A stretch of 64,000 nt of DNA from Akanthomyces muscarius (lineage: Eukaryota; Ascomycota; Sordariomycetes; Hypocreales; Cordycipitaceae), in contig NW_026611618.1 of assembly GCF_028009165.1 (NCBI RefSeq), forward strand, positions 868,001 to 932,000, written 5' to 3'. The notes beneath the pieces are model-generated. The model was not told the origin of the DNA. It ran no database searches and was given only the letters and a program-made list of their open reading frames with translations. Below are positions 36,898 to 49,831 of the stretch, one piece after another (the stretch's first letter is position 1; each line of letters starts with the position of its first letter). A program made the position numbers and the translations under genes.

Positions 36898-38409
36898 TAA
36901 CTTAAATTAACTTACTTTCTAAAAATTAGAATTAATTACTTAAAAGCGCCTTTTATTATACTAATATTTAATATATAACCTTTATAGGAGTAATATCTTA
37001 ATATTAGAGTATATAGAATATTTCTATAAGTTAGTATATAGCTTTATTTAGTGTTTATATTCTTAAAATTATAATAGAGGTTATAGTAAGAAGATAACTT
37101 AAAAAGAGAATTATTAGAATTAATTATACCCTAAGAGTACTAAAAGAGCTATTATAATAAGAACCTAAGAACTTAAAGGGAATATAGAGTAATAGGAGAC
37201 TTTAGGTACATCTTAGGAAACCTAAATAAAGGATAGACTAAAGTTAGCTATACTTTAGAAATTAGGAATAATTAATTAGTCTTTAATTAATAGGGATAGC
37301 TTTATTATTATACTAGAAAATAATTACTAAAAATTAAAGTATAAGGGCCTTAATTAGTTAGATATAATATAAGGCGTTAAAGTATAAAAAATAATATAAT
37401 ATAAAAAAAGGGAAATATAAATAAAAAGAAAGAGATAAGAAGTAATATCTATTATTAAGTAGATAAGAAAAAGGGGTATAAAAGGTATAAATAACCTATA
37501 ATAGTTAACCTTTTATCTTTTTCCTCTTAATTAATTACTACTAAGATAGTACTATTATTACTCCTACTTTTATATATAAGAGTACCTTAATATACACTAA
37601 AATACCTACTAACTATCTAAAAGATTAATAATAACTATACTAACCTTAAATAATAGTAAAAAGGTAAATAAAGGTTTTTTAAGACCTATATTTATAGTTA
37701 TAAGGGATAAACTAGCTATAATACTTAATAACTTTTTATCTAATTAATTATAAAAAGAAGATACTAGAAGTATCTATAAAAGAGAGTCTATTTTAAGAAA
37801 AAAGAAAAAGGGAAAAGAGGGTAAATTACTACTAGGAATAAAAGGCTTTAATAAGTAAGGAGTTAATAATAATCTATCTAATAGAAAGAAAAATACTAAT
37901 ATATTTACTATATAAACTAACTAACTAATAAAAGCACTCTTAAATTCCTACTTTTAACTAGATATAACTTTTAATAAGGTATTTATAGGAATTAATATAA
38001 TAGAATATTTAGCTAAATTTAATAAATAGGTAAGTATTAAGAGAATCCCTAATAACTATAAAATTAAATAACTCTTAGAATTTACTTATAGTAAGGAATA
38101 TAAGTAGATTAAAGTACTTACTTATAACCTTTCTTAGGAGAAGGTAAAAAAGAAGTTAATTAATTATTACTTTATAAATAATAAGGACTAGTATTAGACT
38201 CCTACTTAAAAACTAGTAAAGTTTAACTAGAAGTCTATTAGATCTATATATAAAGTAATAATTAAATACCTTAATAAGTACTTCTATCTCTACTAATAAG
38301 TAAGACTTAGTATTCTATTAGATAGTAGTTAGATAAGTTACTTTTAGTACTCTCTATTAGCTATTATATAAGGAGAGATAAATAAGAAATATAATATATT
38401 ATAAGACTA
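36898..38409. other. AT-rich relic between transposons A and B
   Basis: Strongly RIP-like. A + strand frame at about 37980-38390 reads protein-like once stops are ignored (polar, Tyr/Lys/Gln-rich), so it may be the remnant of a retrotransposon Gag-type or other repeat gene. It is not related to the Fot1-like elements and I cannot name it. Confidence 0.45.
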
Positions 38410-38853
38410 ATATAGTTAATAAGCGAGTTACTTAGATAAGTAAGTCACCCACTCTACCTAGTTTTTAACACCCTTTATCTTAGTACTTTTATTACTTAAT
38501 AATAATTTATAGAAATCCCTTTAAAAAAGGCAGGTATTATTCTTATCCTTTAAGCTCTTAAAAAAGACCTAAAACTAAGTTATAAAGAAACTATATTAAT
38601 TTATAATATATCTTAAATAACTATTTATAACTAATATAATAGCTAAGTTATATAATATAACTTTATACTTAATTTAAAGAAACTTATTAATTTAAAAAAG
38701 AAAGCTATAATAAAATATATTCTTTAACTAGATTTATAAAAACTACCCTTTTAGTATATAAATATAGAAGATATAGTAAATTAACTACTTATTAAGTATA
38801 ATAGTAGATATATTAGAGTATACTAGATAAAAAACCTTATATAATAATAATTA

Positions 38854-41800
38854 ATATAGTTTATAAGCGAGTAGGCCACCTAAGTAAGTAGGCCACTTTA
38901 TATTATTTTTTAATTAACTATATTTAAACTCTATTAACTTAATAGGATAAAATAGTTTTAACTTAGAATAAAAAAGATATTATTAATACCTTTAAGGCTT
39001 TAAAAAAAGACCCTATATTATTACTTTAAAGTATAGCTTATATTTATAATATACTATAAATAATACTAATATATTATTAATAAAAATAACTAAACTAAAC
39101 TAATATAATAATATACTTTTAAAAATTAATAAATAAAGAAAAAAATCTCCTTATTTAGTATATTCTTAATTTAAATATATAATCTTAGTTACTTTACTTA
39201 TATAATATAGAAGCTATAATTAACTACCTACTAGAGCTTAAATATAATATTCTAGTTAAAAGGTACTAGTCTATAAACTTTATTAGGTAATACTTAGAAC
39301 TTATTATATATTTATTATATTAAATTAACTATTAAAGAGTCTAATATAAAGATTTAAAGTAATATTAAGACTAGTTTTAGCTAATAGAAAATACTATTAT
39401 AAAATATAGTATATAAAAGAGAGAGATTTATAACTTTAATAAAATAGGCTTTATAATAGGCTAAATATTATTTAAAATAGTTATTATAGGTATAAAAAGA
39501 TATTAAAAAGGTTAGAAAATATAATAAGGAAATTATACTTAGGTAATAATAATAGAGTATATTAGTATAGCTAGTATTATTATTTCTCTATTTATTATTA
39601 TTATAGGTAAAACCTATCTCTTCTTTTAGTATCAAAATAGCCCCTTACTTTATAACTAAGTTATTTTTATTATTAAAAATAGATAGACTATAAATAAAAA
39701 GTATTTAAAATAGTTTAAGTATTTTAATCTATATATAAAAACTAAAAGAATTAGTAAATATAAGCTATTAATTCTTAATAGGTATAAAAGCTATTACTTT
39801 ATAGATTTTAAGCTATATTATAAAGTAAATAATATAATTATATTATATATAATATAGTTAATAAGTAAGTCACCTAAATAAGTAAGTCACTTATATTCCC
39901 TAACCCTTCCCCTTTTAACTATTAATAACTTAACTATAATATAAAAAAGTATCTAAAATTAATTAGAATCCTCTTCCTTACTAATATCTATATTTATAAT
40001 ATAAGTATATATATTATAGCTAGTCTAGCTATATACACTATATTACTAACTATATATTTTAACCCTTATTTTATAATAACTATAAGCTTATATTTTATCC
40101 TTTACTTAACTATCTATATCTATCTACTCTTTTAAATCTCTTATATTTTATATAAAAAGAGATCTTTTAGTTTATAGCCTTATTTTTTTAGCTTACTAGT
40201 ACTTACTAATTAGCTTATTTATAGCTTTAAGGCCTTATACCTAAGTATATAAAAACATAACCTTATATATAATAGCTATTATACCTTTCTTAAAACTATT
40301 AAGTATATTAAGACTTTTAGTTAGAGAGCTATTTAGGTAATTAGTAATTTATTTTTTTAAAATTAAAGACTATAAAACTACTTTATTTACTATACTTAAT
40401 ATCTAAGAGATTTAAGATCTAGCTAATCCTAAATATAAGTTTAGAGGACTTAGTGTTATAAACTTAAGTTCTAAGATAGAAATAACCTTTTTAGGATTAA
40501 AAGGGGTAATTTTAGTGCCTTAAAAACTACTTTAAATATTTTCTTTTATAATAGACTTATTAAAAGTATTAAAAAATATAAGAAAAAAGTCTTTTTTAGT
40601 AATATATATAATACTAGCCTTTATAAGATCTTTAATTTATTACCTATAAGCCTTTTTTAGTAGACTAAAATAGCTAATATCTAAAAGCTAGAGTATATAA
40701 GAAGAATATATAGGTATATAAAGGGTAATAATATTCTTCTTTTAGTAGAAAAGCTTAAAGGTAGTTAAGTAGTAACTTTTATAGCTATTTAGAATTAGGA
40801 GGTAATAACTACTCTCTTTTTAATCTTTTATATATTTATTAAAATACTTAATCTAATCTATACTAATTTTATTTATTATCTAGCTATTTAAGCTTATATT
40901 AACACACTAATCTAAAAGTAAGCATTTATCTTTATACTAAGATATAAAGTGTTTTTAGCCCTTTACTATAATATATAATAATACTATTAAGCCCTAAGAA
41001 TTTACCGTCTAAATTATAATAACCTATTCCCTATTATTAGGCTATACTACTTTTACTTTTCTAACCTAATTAGAGTTTATAATAACTATTCTTATTATAA
41101 TAAAGCCTATTAGAAACCTAGTCTTATTAAAGTTATAAATATTAGACTTTATAATACTATATTTTATAATTATATTCTCTAAAAGTATAAACTAACTATA
41201 AATAATAGTTAGATCTTTATATTTAGCCCTCTAATAATTATATCTCTATTAAAAACATATAGTAAGCTCTAGTTATTATTATATAAGGTTTTTCACCTAA
41301 TACACTCTAATATATCCGTTACTATACTTAATAAGCAGTTAATTTACTATTTCTTCTATATTTATATACTAAAAGGGAAGTCTTTATAAATCTAACTAGA
41401 GAATATCTTTTACTATAACTCTCTCTTCTAAATTAGTAAGTTTCTTTAAATTAGGCGTAAAGTTATATTATATAACTTAGCTATTATATTAGTTATAGAT
41501 AGTTATTTAAGGTATATTATAGATTAATATAGCTTCTTTATAACTTAGTTTTAAGTCTTTTTTAAGAGCTTAAAGGGTAAGAATAATACCTACCTCTTTT
41601 AAAGGGATTTATATAAATTATTATTAAGTAATAAAAGTATTAAGATAAAGAGTGCTAAAAACTAGGTAGAGTAAGTGACTTACTTATCTAAATAACTCGC
41701 TTATTAACTATATTACTTACTTATTTATTATATATACTTTAACTATTAGATATTACTTATTTTTAGCTATTAAAATATATATATAATAATATAATTAATA

Positions 41801-42576
41801 ATCTAATATATACTAAAGTTACTTATATTATTAAAGAAGAGTTTTTCCTTATAATTTACTTAGTATATAAAGCTTTTATAACTAAATTAAATATCTTTAG
41901 TAGTTTTTAAGGTATTAAGATTTATCTTTTTAATTTAAAATATATTATTTTATAGTTTAATATAAAGTTATAGACTTTATTACCTCTTAGTACTACTAAT
42001 AGTTAAGAACTTCCTTAACTTTTAAAAACCCTTAATAACCTAATAGAGACTTTATTTTAAATAGAATATATTAAAAAAAGGATAAGGATCTATTAAAGTA
42101 ACCTTTTAAGTAAAATTATTATAAATATCTTTTAGTTATTAAAGTATATAATAAAAGTAATATAATAAATAGTATTAATATAAGAATAAATTAATAAGCT
42201 AAAAGTAATAAATATATAACTTTCTTAGTACTAATATATAAAAAAAAATACTTATAAACTAAAAGATTTTTTACTCTAAAAGCTAGTAAAAATTTAGCTA
42301 TTTAGTTATAAAAAAAAGATAAAAGAAAATATAATAAGTCTAAAAGTCTAGGTCTATTAATATAGTCTAAGTTATACTATTAGTATTATAATAATTATAG
42401 TAAAATTAGCTATAATTTTAAAGTATATAAAAAGGTAATAGAAATTACTTTTTAGATAATTATAATTAATTTTTATTAACTAGATTTTATTTTAGTTTAT
42501 TAAAGTATATTTTTTATTATAAGGTCTTAAAAGATAACTTATTTACTTAAATAGCCTATTTACTTATAAACTATAT
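38854..42576 (+). mobile_element. Fot1/pogo-like transposon C (subfamily 1), carrying D inside
   Basis: TIRs ATATAGTTTATAAGCGAGTA and reverse complement, TA duplication at 38852-38853 and 42577-42578. Without D and its TA copy the element is 1859 bp, exactly the size of A. The transposase shadow is on the + strand ('SKYKLLILNRYKSYYF' near 39750-39800) and continues after D at 41716. Confidence 0.85.
39852..41713 (-). mobile_element. Fot1/pogo-like transposon D (subfamily 2), inserted in C
   Basis: 1862 bp with TIRs ATATAGTTAATAAG... and reverse complement and a TA duplication (39850-39851, 41714-41715). A minus-strand transposase shadow is visible around 40740-40800 ('YYLLILNSYKSYY', RIP version of the DDE aspartate block). 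As the innermost copy it is the youngest of the nest, and it keeps the most CpA/CpG. Confidence 0.85.
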
Positions 42577-42869
42577 TAGAGTTTATTATATATTTTTAAT
42601 AGAGATATAATTATTAAAGGGCTAAATATAAAGATCTAATTATTATTTATAATTAGTTTATACTTTTAGAGAATATAATTATAAAATATAGTATTATAAA
42701 GTCTAATATTTATAACTTTAATAAGACTAGGTTTTTAATAAGCTTTATTATAATATAAATAGTTATAATAAACTCTAATTAGATTAAAAAAGTAAAAATA
42801 GTATAATTTAATAATAATAAAAAAGTTATTATAATTTAAGTAGTAAATTCTTAAAGCTTAATAGTACTA

Positions 42870-44729
42870 ATATAGTTTATAAGTAAGTAAGCTATTTAAG
42901 TAAGTAAGCTACCTTTTAAGACCTTATAATAAAAAGTATACTTTAATAAACTAAAATAAAATCTAATTAATAAAAATTAATTATAATTATCTAAAAAGTA
43001 ATTTCTATTACCTTTTTATATACTTTAAAATTATAGCTAATTTTACTATAATTATTATAATACTAATAGTATAGCTTAAACTATATTAATAAACCTAAAC
43101 TTTTAGACTTATTATATTTTTTTTTACCTTTCCTTTATAACTAAATAGCTAAAGTTTTACTAGCTTTTAGAGTAAGAGATCTTTTAGTTTATAAGTGTTT
43201 TTTTTATATATATTAATACTAAAAAAGTTATATATTTACTACTTTTAGTTTATTAATTTATTCTTATATTAGTACTATCTATTATATTACTTTTATTATA
43301 TACTTTAATAATTAAAAGATATTTATAATAATTTTATTTAAAAAGCTATTCTAATAGATCCTTATCCTTTTTTTAATATATTCTATTTAAAATAGAGCCT
43401 CTATTAGGTTATTAGGGGTTTTTAAAAGCTAAGAAAGTTCTTAACTATTAGTAGTATTAAGAGGTAATAAAGTCTATAACTTTATATTAAGCTATAAAAT
43501 AATATATTTTAAATTAAAAAGATAAATCCTAATACCTTAAAAACTACTAAGGATATTTAATTTAGTTATAAAAGTTTTATATACTAAGTAAACTATAAGG
43601 AAAAATTCTTTTTTAGTAATATAGGTAATCTTAGTATATATTAGATTATTAATTATATTACTAAATATATATTTTAATAACTAAAAATAGGTAATATTTA
43701 ATAGTTAAAGTATATATAATAAATAAGTAAGTATATATAATATAATTATATTATTTACCTTATAATATAGTTTAAAATTTATAAAGTAATAACTTTTATA
43801 TCTATTAAGGATTAATAGCTTATATTTACTAATTCTTTTAGTTTTTATATATAGATTAAAATACTTAAACTATTCTAAATACTTCTTATTTATAGTCTAT
43901 CTATTTTTAGTAATAAAAATAGCTTAATTATAAAATAAGGGGCTATTTTTATACTAAAAGGAGAGATAGGTTTTACTTATAATAATAATAAATAAAAGAA
44001 TAATAATACTAGTTATACTAATATACTTTATTATTATTATTTAAGTATAATTTCTTTATTATATTTTCTAACCTTTTTAATATCTTTTTATACCTATAAT
44101 AACTATTTTAAATAATATTTAGCTTATTATAAAGCCTATCTTATTAAAGTTATAAATCTCCCTTTTTTATATACTATATTTTATAATAGTGTTTTTTACT
44201 AGTTAAAACTAGTCTTAATATTACTTTAAATCTTTATATTAAACTTTTTAATAATTAATTTAATATAATAAATATATAATAAGTTCTAAGTATTACTTAA
44301 TAAAGTTTATAAACTAATACCTTTTAATTAGAATATTATATTTAAGCTCTAATAGATAGTTAGTTATAACTTTTATATTATATAGGTAATATAACTAAGA
44401 TTATATATCTAGATTAAGAATATACTAAATAAGGAGATCTCTTTTTTTATTTATTAATTTTTAAGAGTATATTATTATATTAGTTTAGCTTAGTTATTCT
44501 TATTAATAATATATTAGTATTATTTATAGTATATTATAAATATAAGCTATACTTTAAAGTAATAATATAGGGTCTTTTTTTAAAGCCTTAAAGGTGTTAA
44601 TAATATCTTTTTTATTTAGAGTTAAAACTATTTTATCCTATTAAGTTAATAGAGTTTAAATATAGTTAATTAAAAAATAATATAAAATAGCCTACTTACT
44701 TAAGTGGCCTACTTACTTATAAACTATAT
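42870..44729 (-). mobile_element. Fot1/pogo-like transposon E (subfamily 1)
   Basis: 1860 bp, TIRs ATATAGTTTATAAGTAAG and reverse complement, TA on both sides. Colinear with A throughout but with more C-to-T and G-to-A changes. It lies at the truncated end of B. Confidence 0.85.
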
Positions 44730-44731
44730 TA

Positions 44732-45060
44732 GTTATAACCTTATTAAACTAAATAATAAGTAAATATATAAAGAAAAATAGTAATAATAAGGTAATTAAA
44801 CTTAGTAATTTATAAATTAAGTTAATAATAAATAAGATAATAATATATAAAGTAAATATAAGGATAATACTAAAATATATAATTTAAGGTTATTAAAAAA
44901 AGAAGAAAAAAAGAAGTAAGAAATTAAGTTTTTAGTAGCTATTTATTATTATAAGAGCTTATTAAAGCTAATAAGGTAACTAAGAATATAAGAATAAAAG
45001 TAAAAGGTAGCTAAACTTAAAAATAGAAAGGAAATAATAATATAAAGATAAGTTACTATA
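44732..45060. other. AT-rich segment between E and F, origin unknown
   Basis: It should hold the rest of B if E had simply inserted into B, but it does not match the corresponding part of D. It may come from another site joined through recombination between E-like copies. Confidence 0.4.
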
Positions 45061-46933
45061 ATATAGTTAATAAGTAAGCAGGCTAAATAAGTAAGTAGGC
45101 TACTTTACTTAACCTTTCACCCTTTAACCTTTAATAATTTAATTATAATATAAAAAAACACCTAAAACTAATTAAAATCTTCTTCTTTATTAGTTTCTAT
45201 ATTTATAATATAAGTATATATATTATATCCTATCTAACTATATATACTATATTACTAACTATATATTTTAACTTTTATTTTATAATAACTATAAGCCTAT
45301 ATTTTATTCTTTACTTAACTATTTATATTTATCTACTTTTTTAAATCTCTTATATTTTATATAAAAAGAGATCTTTTAGTTTATAGTCTAGTCTTTTTAA
45401 CTTATTAATACTTATTAAGTAGCTTATTTATAGCTTTAAAGGTATATACCTATATATATAAAAAAGTAACCTTATATATAATAGTTATTATACTCTTTTT
45501 AAAACTATTAAGTATATTAAGACTTTTAGTTTAAAAAGCTATTTAAGTAATTAATAATTTATTTTTTTAAAATTAAAGACTATAAAACTACTTTAATAAT
45601 AATACTTAGTATCTAAAAAACTTAAGACTTAGTTAATTTTAGATATAAGTTTAAAGAACTTAATATTATAAATTTAAGTTTTAAAATAGAAATAACCTTT
45701 TTAAGATTAAAAGAGGTAATCTTAGTACCTTAAAAACTACCTTAGATATTTATTTTAGTAAAAGACTTATTAAAAATATTAAAGAATATAAAAACAAAGT
45801 CTTTTTTAATAATATATATAATACTAGCTTTTATAAGATCCTTAATTTATTACTTATAAGCCTTTTTAAGTAAATTAAAATAGTTAATATCTAAAAGTTA
45901 GAATATATAGGAAGAATATATAGGTATATAAAAGGTAATAATATTTTTCTTTTAGTAAAAAAGCTTAAATATAGTTAAATAGTAACTTTTATAGTTATTT
46001 AAGATTAAAAAGTAATAACTATTCTCTTTTTAATCTTTTATATATTTATTAAAATACTTAATTTAGTTTATACTAATTTTATTTATTATTTAATTATTTA
46101 AGCTTATATTAATATACTAATCTAAAAGTAGTTATTTATTTTTATATTAAGATATAAGATAAATTTAGCTTTTAATTAGAATATATAATAGTACTATTAA
46201 GTTTAGAGAATTTACTATCTAAATTATAATAACTTATTTTTTATTATTAAGCTATATTACTTTTACTTTTCTAACCTAATTAGAGCTTATAATAACTATA
46301 CTTATTATAATAAAGCTTATTAAAAATCTAGTCTTATTAAAGTTATAAATATTAGACTTTATAATATTATATTTTATAATTATATTCTTTAAGAATATAA
46401 ACTAGCTATAAATAATAATAAGATCTTTATATTTAGCTCTCTAATAGTTATATCTCTATTAAAAATATATTATAAGTTCTAGTTATTATTATATAAAGTT
46501 TTTTACCTAATATATACTAATATATTATATATTATATTTAGTAAGTAGTTTATTTATTATATCTTTTATATTAATATAGTAAAAAGGAAGGCCTTATAAA
46601 TTTAGCTAGAGAATATAATTTACTATAGCCCTTTTTTCTAAATTAGTAAGTTTTTTAAAATTATTAGTATAATCTTATTATAATATTTAGTTAGTATATT
46701 ATACTTATATAGTTAAATATAGTATATTATAGATTAAAGTAGCTTACTTATAATTTAATTTAATATTTTTTTAATAGCCTTAAAGGTAAGAATAATTCTT
46801 ACTTCTTTTAATATATTTTTTAATATATTTTCTATCTATTATTATTAAGTAATATATATATTAGGATAGAAATTAGTAAAATATAATATAGTGGCCTACT
46901 TACTTATCTAGCCCGCTCACTTATTAACCACGT
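45061..46933 (-). mobile_element. Fot1/pogo-like transposon F (subfamily 2)
   Basis: 1873 bp; left TIR ATATAGTTAATAAGTAAGCA; the right end (reverse complement ACGTGGTTAATAAGTGAGCG) is less mutated and shows that the original terminus was ACGTGG. TA flanks at 45059-45060 and 46934-46935. Colinear with D. Confidence 0.85.
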
Positions 46934-47498
46934 TATATATATATAAAGTATATAATAAAGATATAAACTAATATTATAATATAAAATAAATAGTATATAA
47001 TATAAAAATAAAATAAAGCTTATTATAAAAAAAGCTAGAAAATACTAGAACTAAGTTAAATAAATAATAGGCTTACTATAAAGAAGCTTTAACTTTATAA
47101 TGTATAAGTAGTAATATATAGGTAGTAATAATATTACTAAGAGAAAAGTAAATTATAAAGTAAACCCTAGCCTTATAACTATATAAAAGGCGAACCTTTA
47201 AGATAGAAATAATATAAAGTAATATTATATTAGCTATATATATATAAGGAAGTAGAAGGAGAGAAGGCTTTATACTAAGATAGTGTATAAAAAGGAAGGG
47301 CAGCCTATTAGGGCACCTATAGGGTATACTAGTTAGTAGGAGGTTATAGGCAACTAGAGGTATTATATATAAAGAAGCTACTATATAGCTATAAGCTGCT
47401 AATAAGGGAGTAGTAAGGAGGTAGTAATAATTCTACTATTATTCTAAAAACCTAAAGATTATCTAGTAACTAGAGCTCTTTACTAATAGCACCTTATA
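46934..47498. other. AT-rich repeat remnant
   Basis: RIP-like sequence with a less degraded part at about 47280-47480 (G/A-rich, short GAAG and TAGG words). Nothing recognisable. Confidence 0.4.
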
Positions 47499-47710
47499 GA
47501 TAGATAGATACTTAAAAAGGAGGAATTCTAGTAGTTAGGTAGTCTAGATCTCTATTAATTAATCTAAATAATAGTTTCACTATTAGGAGTTCTACTCTTA
47601 ATAACTATTTATTACCTACTACTTAAGATCGTACTACCTTATAGCCTTTAGCCTAACTTACTCTCTAAGAAACAGACCTACTATAACTTAGTAAATAAGC
47701 TATTATTATA
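47499..47710 (+). repeat. LTR fragment L3 (3' part)
   Basis: Matches the last ~210 bp of L1/L2 (GTAGTCTAGATCTCTATTAA, TTTCACTATTAGGAGTTCTA) and ends CTATTATTATA. It directly abuts L4 in tandem. Confidence 0.75.
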
Positions 47711-47884
47711 GCTAGGTAGTCTAGATCTCTATTAATTAATCTAAGTAATAGTTTCACTATTAAGAGTTCTACTCTTAACGACTAACTTATAATACTACTT
47801 AATATACTACCTTATAGCTTTAAGCCTAACTTACTTCCTAAGAAACAGACCTACTATGACTTAGAATTAAGCTATCGTTATACA
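47711..47884 (+). repeat. LTR fragment L4 (3' part), least mutated copy
   Basis: Same 3' LTR segment repeated head-to-tail after L3, ending AAGCTATCGTTATACA. It keeps CG and CA, so it shows the pre-RIP end of the family and marks the right border of the AT-rich block. Confidence 0.75.
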
Positions 47885-48113
47885 CGAGTAAAGAAACAGG
47901 GTTTATCTCAAGTTGGTTGCGCAGATGTCTATATGCCCACAGCATTCGGAACCTGCACTACGCAGATACACACGCACACCGGCGTAAAAGGGAGGGGGAT
48001 TTACAGATTGTTGTAGCGCTTTAGCGCTTTGTCGCTGTACCCTGTCGGGTATAGGAGCCGTCTTGACGTATCATTTGCTTTGGGCAGTGGCAACATTATC
48101 ATTAGGCGTAAAA

Positions 48114-49071
48114 TTAAAACGTAAGTGCTTTGCTCTGCGTCTCGACAAAGCGCTTCTCTGCCCAGTCAAATACATTGTCGTGCTTGAAACCACTGGCATG
48201 GAAAAATCGCCTGAATGTTCGTCGTAAATACGCATAGTTGGGTCGTTCGTTGAATCCGAGAGAGCGAACGTAGATCATGTATGTTTTGAATTCGTCTGGA
48301 AGTCCGTGGCAGAGGGTTTCCATCGCAAAGCTGGACTTCACTTGTTTTACCAACTCGTCCCTCTCTTTCTCTTCGCGACCTTGAAACCCCGTCACGGAAG
48401 GGACTCTGAAAGCAGTATAGTAGCATGTATCCTAAGGACTCCAAATCGTGGCGCCAGGATTGCTCTATCTCATCATCAGTCTGGCGTCTCCTCGAGGCCA
48501 ATAACTGACGAACCTCGATCGTTGTGGGCATTAAGACTGGCGTATCGACGGGTCCCGACAGAAGCACGGCCCTTCAGAGGCAAATCCCGTTCATTTTCGC
48601 GCACTTCCCTCGATAGGCCCAAGTCGATTGCGTACAAGGTGTTTCCCCGCCTGCCAACACTCAAAAGGAAGTTATCGGGTTTAATGTCACAGTGTAAAAA
48701 TCCTTTGTTGTGTATATATTCGACTCGAGAAATAGCTTGGTCAGCTATTAGGAGAACGGTTTTCAGTGAGAAACGTCGGTCGCAATGGTCGAGCAAGGCT
48801 TCGAGAGACGGGCCGAGGAGTTCGTGGACCAAAACATAATAATCGCCTTCCCAGCCATGCCACAGAACATGCGGGATCCGGTGCCTCCAGATAGTGTTAT
48901 GTAAGTTTCTGCCTCATTCTGGAGAATTTCTAGCTCGTCTCTTGCATCCATGAGCTTTATTGCACGTTTCGCTCTGTGACTTTTCCAAAACGGGAAAGCG
49001 CGCTGACTGCCCTTTCGAACTTCACGTTGCTTCGTTCCCTGCAGCACATACCGGGAAGAATGGAAGGCCAT
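48114..49071 (-). pseudogene. Casein kinase 1-like protein kinase, frameshifted
   Basis: Homology to CK1 kinases is clear in pieces on three frames. In order: 'AKRAIKLMDARDELEILQNE' and 'YITLSGGTG' (beta3 Lys and helix C); then, after a one-base slip near 48885, 'HVLWHGWEGDYY'; then 'MVHELLGPSLEALLDHCDRR', 'IEYIHNKGFLHCDIKPDNFL' type catalytic loop (HCDIKPDN replaces the usual HRDIKPDN), 'IDLGLS' (DFG replaced by DLG) and 'RYASLNAHND'; another shift; 'DLESLGYMLLY'; two more slips around 48385-48415; and finally 'MDYCRGLGF'-equivalent 'MIYVRSLGFNERPNYAYLRR' and 'FDWAEKRFV'. The N-terminal glycine loop is not recognisable. At least three frame breaks, not all explainable by introns, make an active kinase unlikely. 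Confidence 0.75.
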
Positions 49072-49831
49072 CGAAGAATAGGGGTAAGCCTGTCAAGAAG
49101 AACGAGAATATGACTACCAAGACGAATTCACTGTTTCAACCCCCACTGTTTGCGCCTACTGGCAAATTCCGCTTCGACGCGACACTGGGCGTCCACTACC
49201 ACATTGAGCCAGCCACGACAGGAATGGACTAGCATGACACGATACCATAGCTTCATTTGTAAGCCTCTAATCTCGCTATCATTGCATTACTGTATGCTGT
49301 AGTACTAATTTGTGTTATAAGCGGCGGGATGAACTTACACTGTCCCTGTCAGACACAACACACGATACTTGGCAGTAGCGGTTCGGCAGCATTTCGGGAT
49401 ACTCATTTTTATGATACTGTAAATTAGTAGAAAATTCTGGCTCGTGCGCTGCATCTTTATAAAGTGAACAGCAGGTGAAGGCCGTGCATGCCACACCTAT
49501 CAATCACAACTCCGCAGACCTACAATCTTTGCTTCGCAGAAGTTCTCTGTTGGCGTCTTTTCCTTGCATCATCTTTATTACATTTTATTTCGAATCAATC
49601 ATCATCCGTTTTCCTTCATCTTTAGGCGCCGCATCGCCGCTTTCTCTTCTTCGCCAACCTGGCTAAGCTCCGCCTCAATTGCCCTAGCAGCTCCTCCTTG
49701 GACTCGTCCAGCCTCGAGAGTAGCCTCATCCAGACTCACAGACTGTGCTGGTCTTTTTTTCATGTCTTCAATCATCATTCTTATTACGTTCAATTTTTCT
49801 CAGTTCACCTAGAATATTATTTACAACAACC
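49072..49831. other. Intergenic, no gene seen
   Basis: Normal base composition without coding signals; the end forms the promoter and leader (TTTACAACAACCATG) of the deaminase-like gene. Confidence 0.5.

Larger units (their letters stand above)
38410..42869 (+). mobile_element. Fot1/pogo-like transposon B (subfamily 2), split by C and truncated
   Basis: Left TIR ATATAGTTAATAAGCGAG after a TA. Sequence runs to 38853, is interrupted by element C, and resumes at 42579; the join 'AATAATAA-T-TA-GAGTTTATTATAT' lines up with the uninterrupted inverse copy in element D. After 42867 it stops at element E and its remaining ~1.1 kb is missing. Same subfamily as D and F but opposite orientation. RIP-degraded. 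Confidence 0.75.

Noticed and set aside
44732..45060. Continuation of transposon B beyond element E
   Set aside because: The sequence does not match the equivalent part of D, so B was ended at E.
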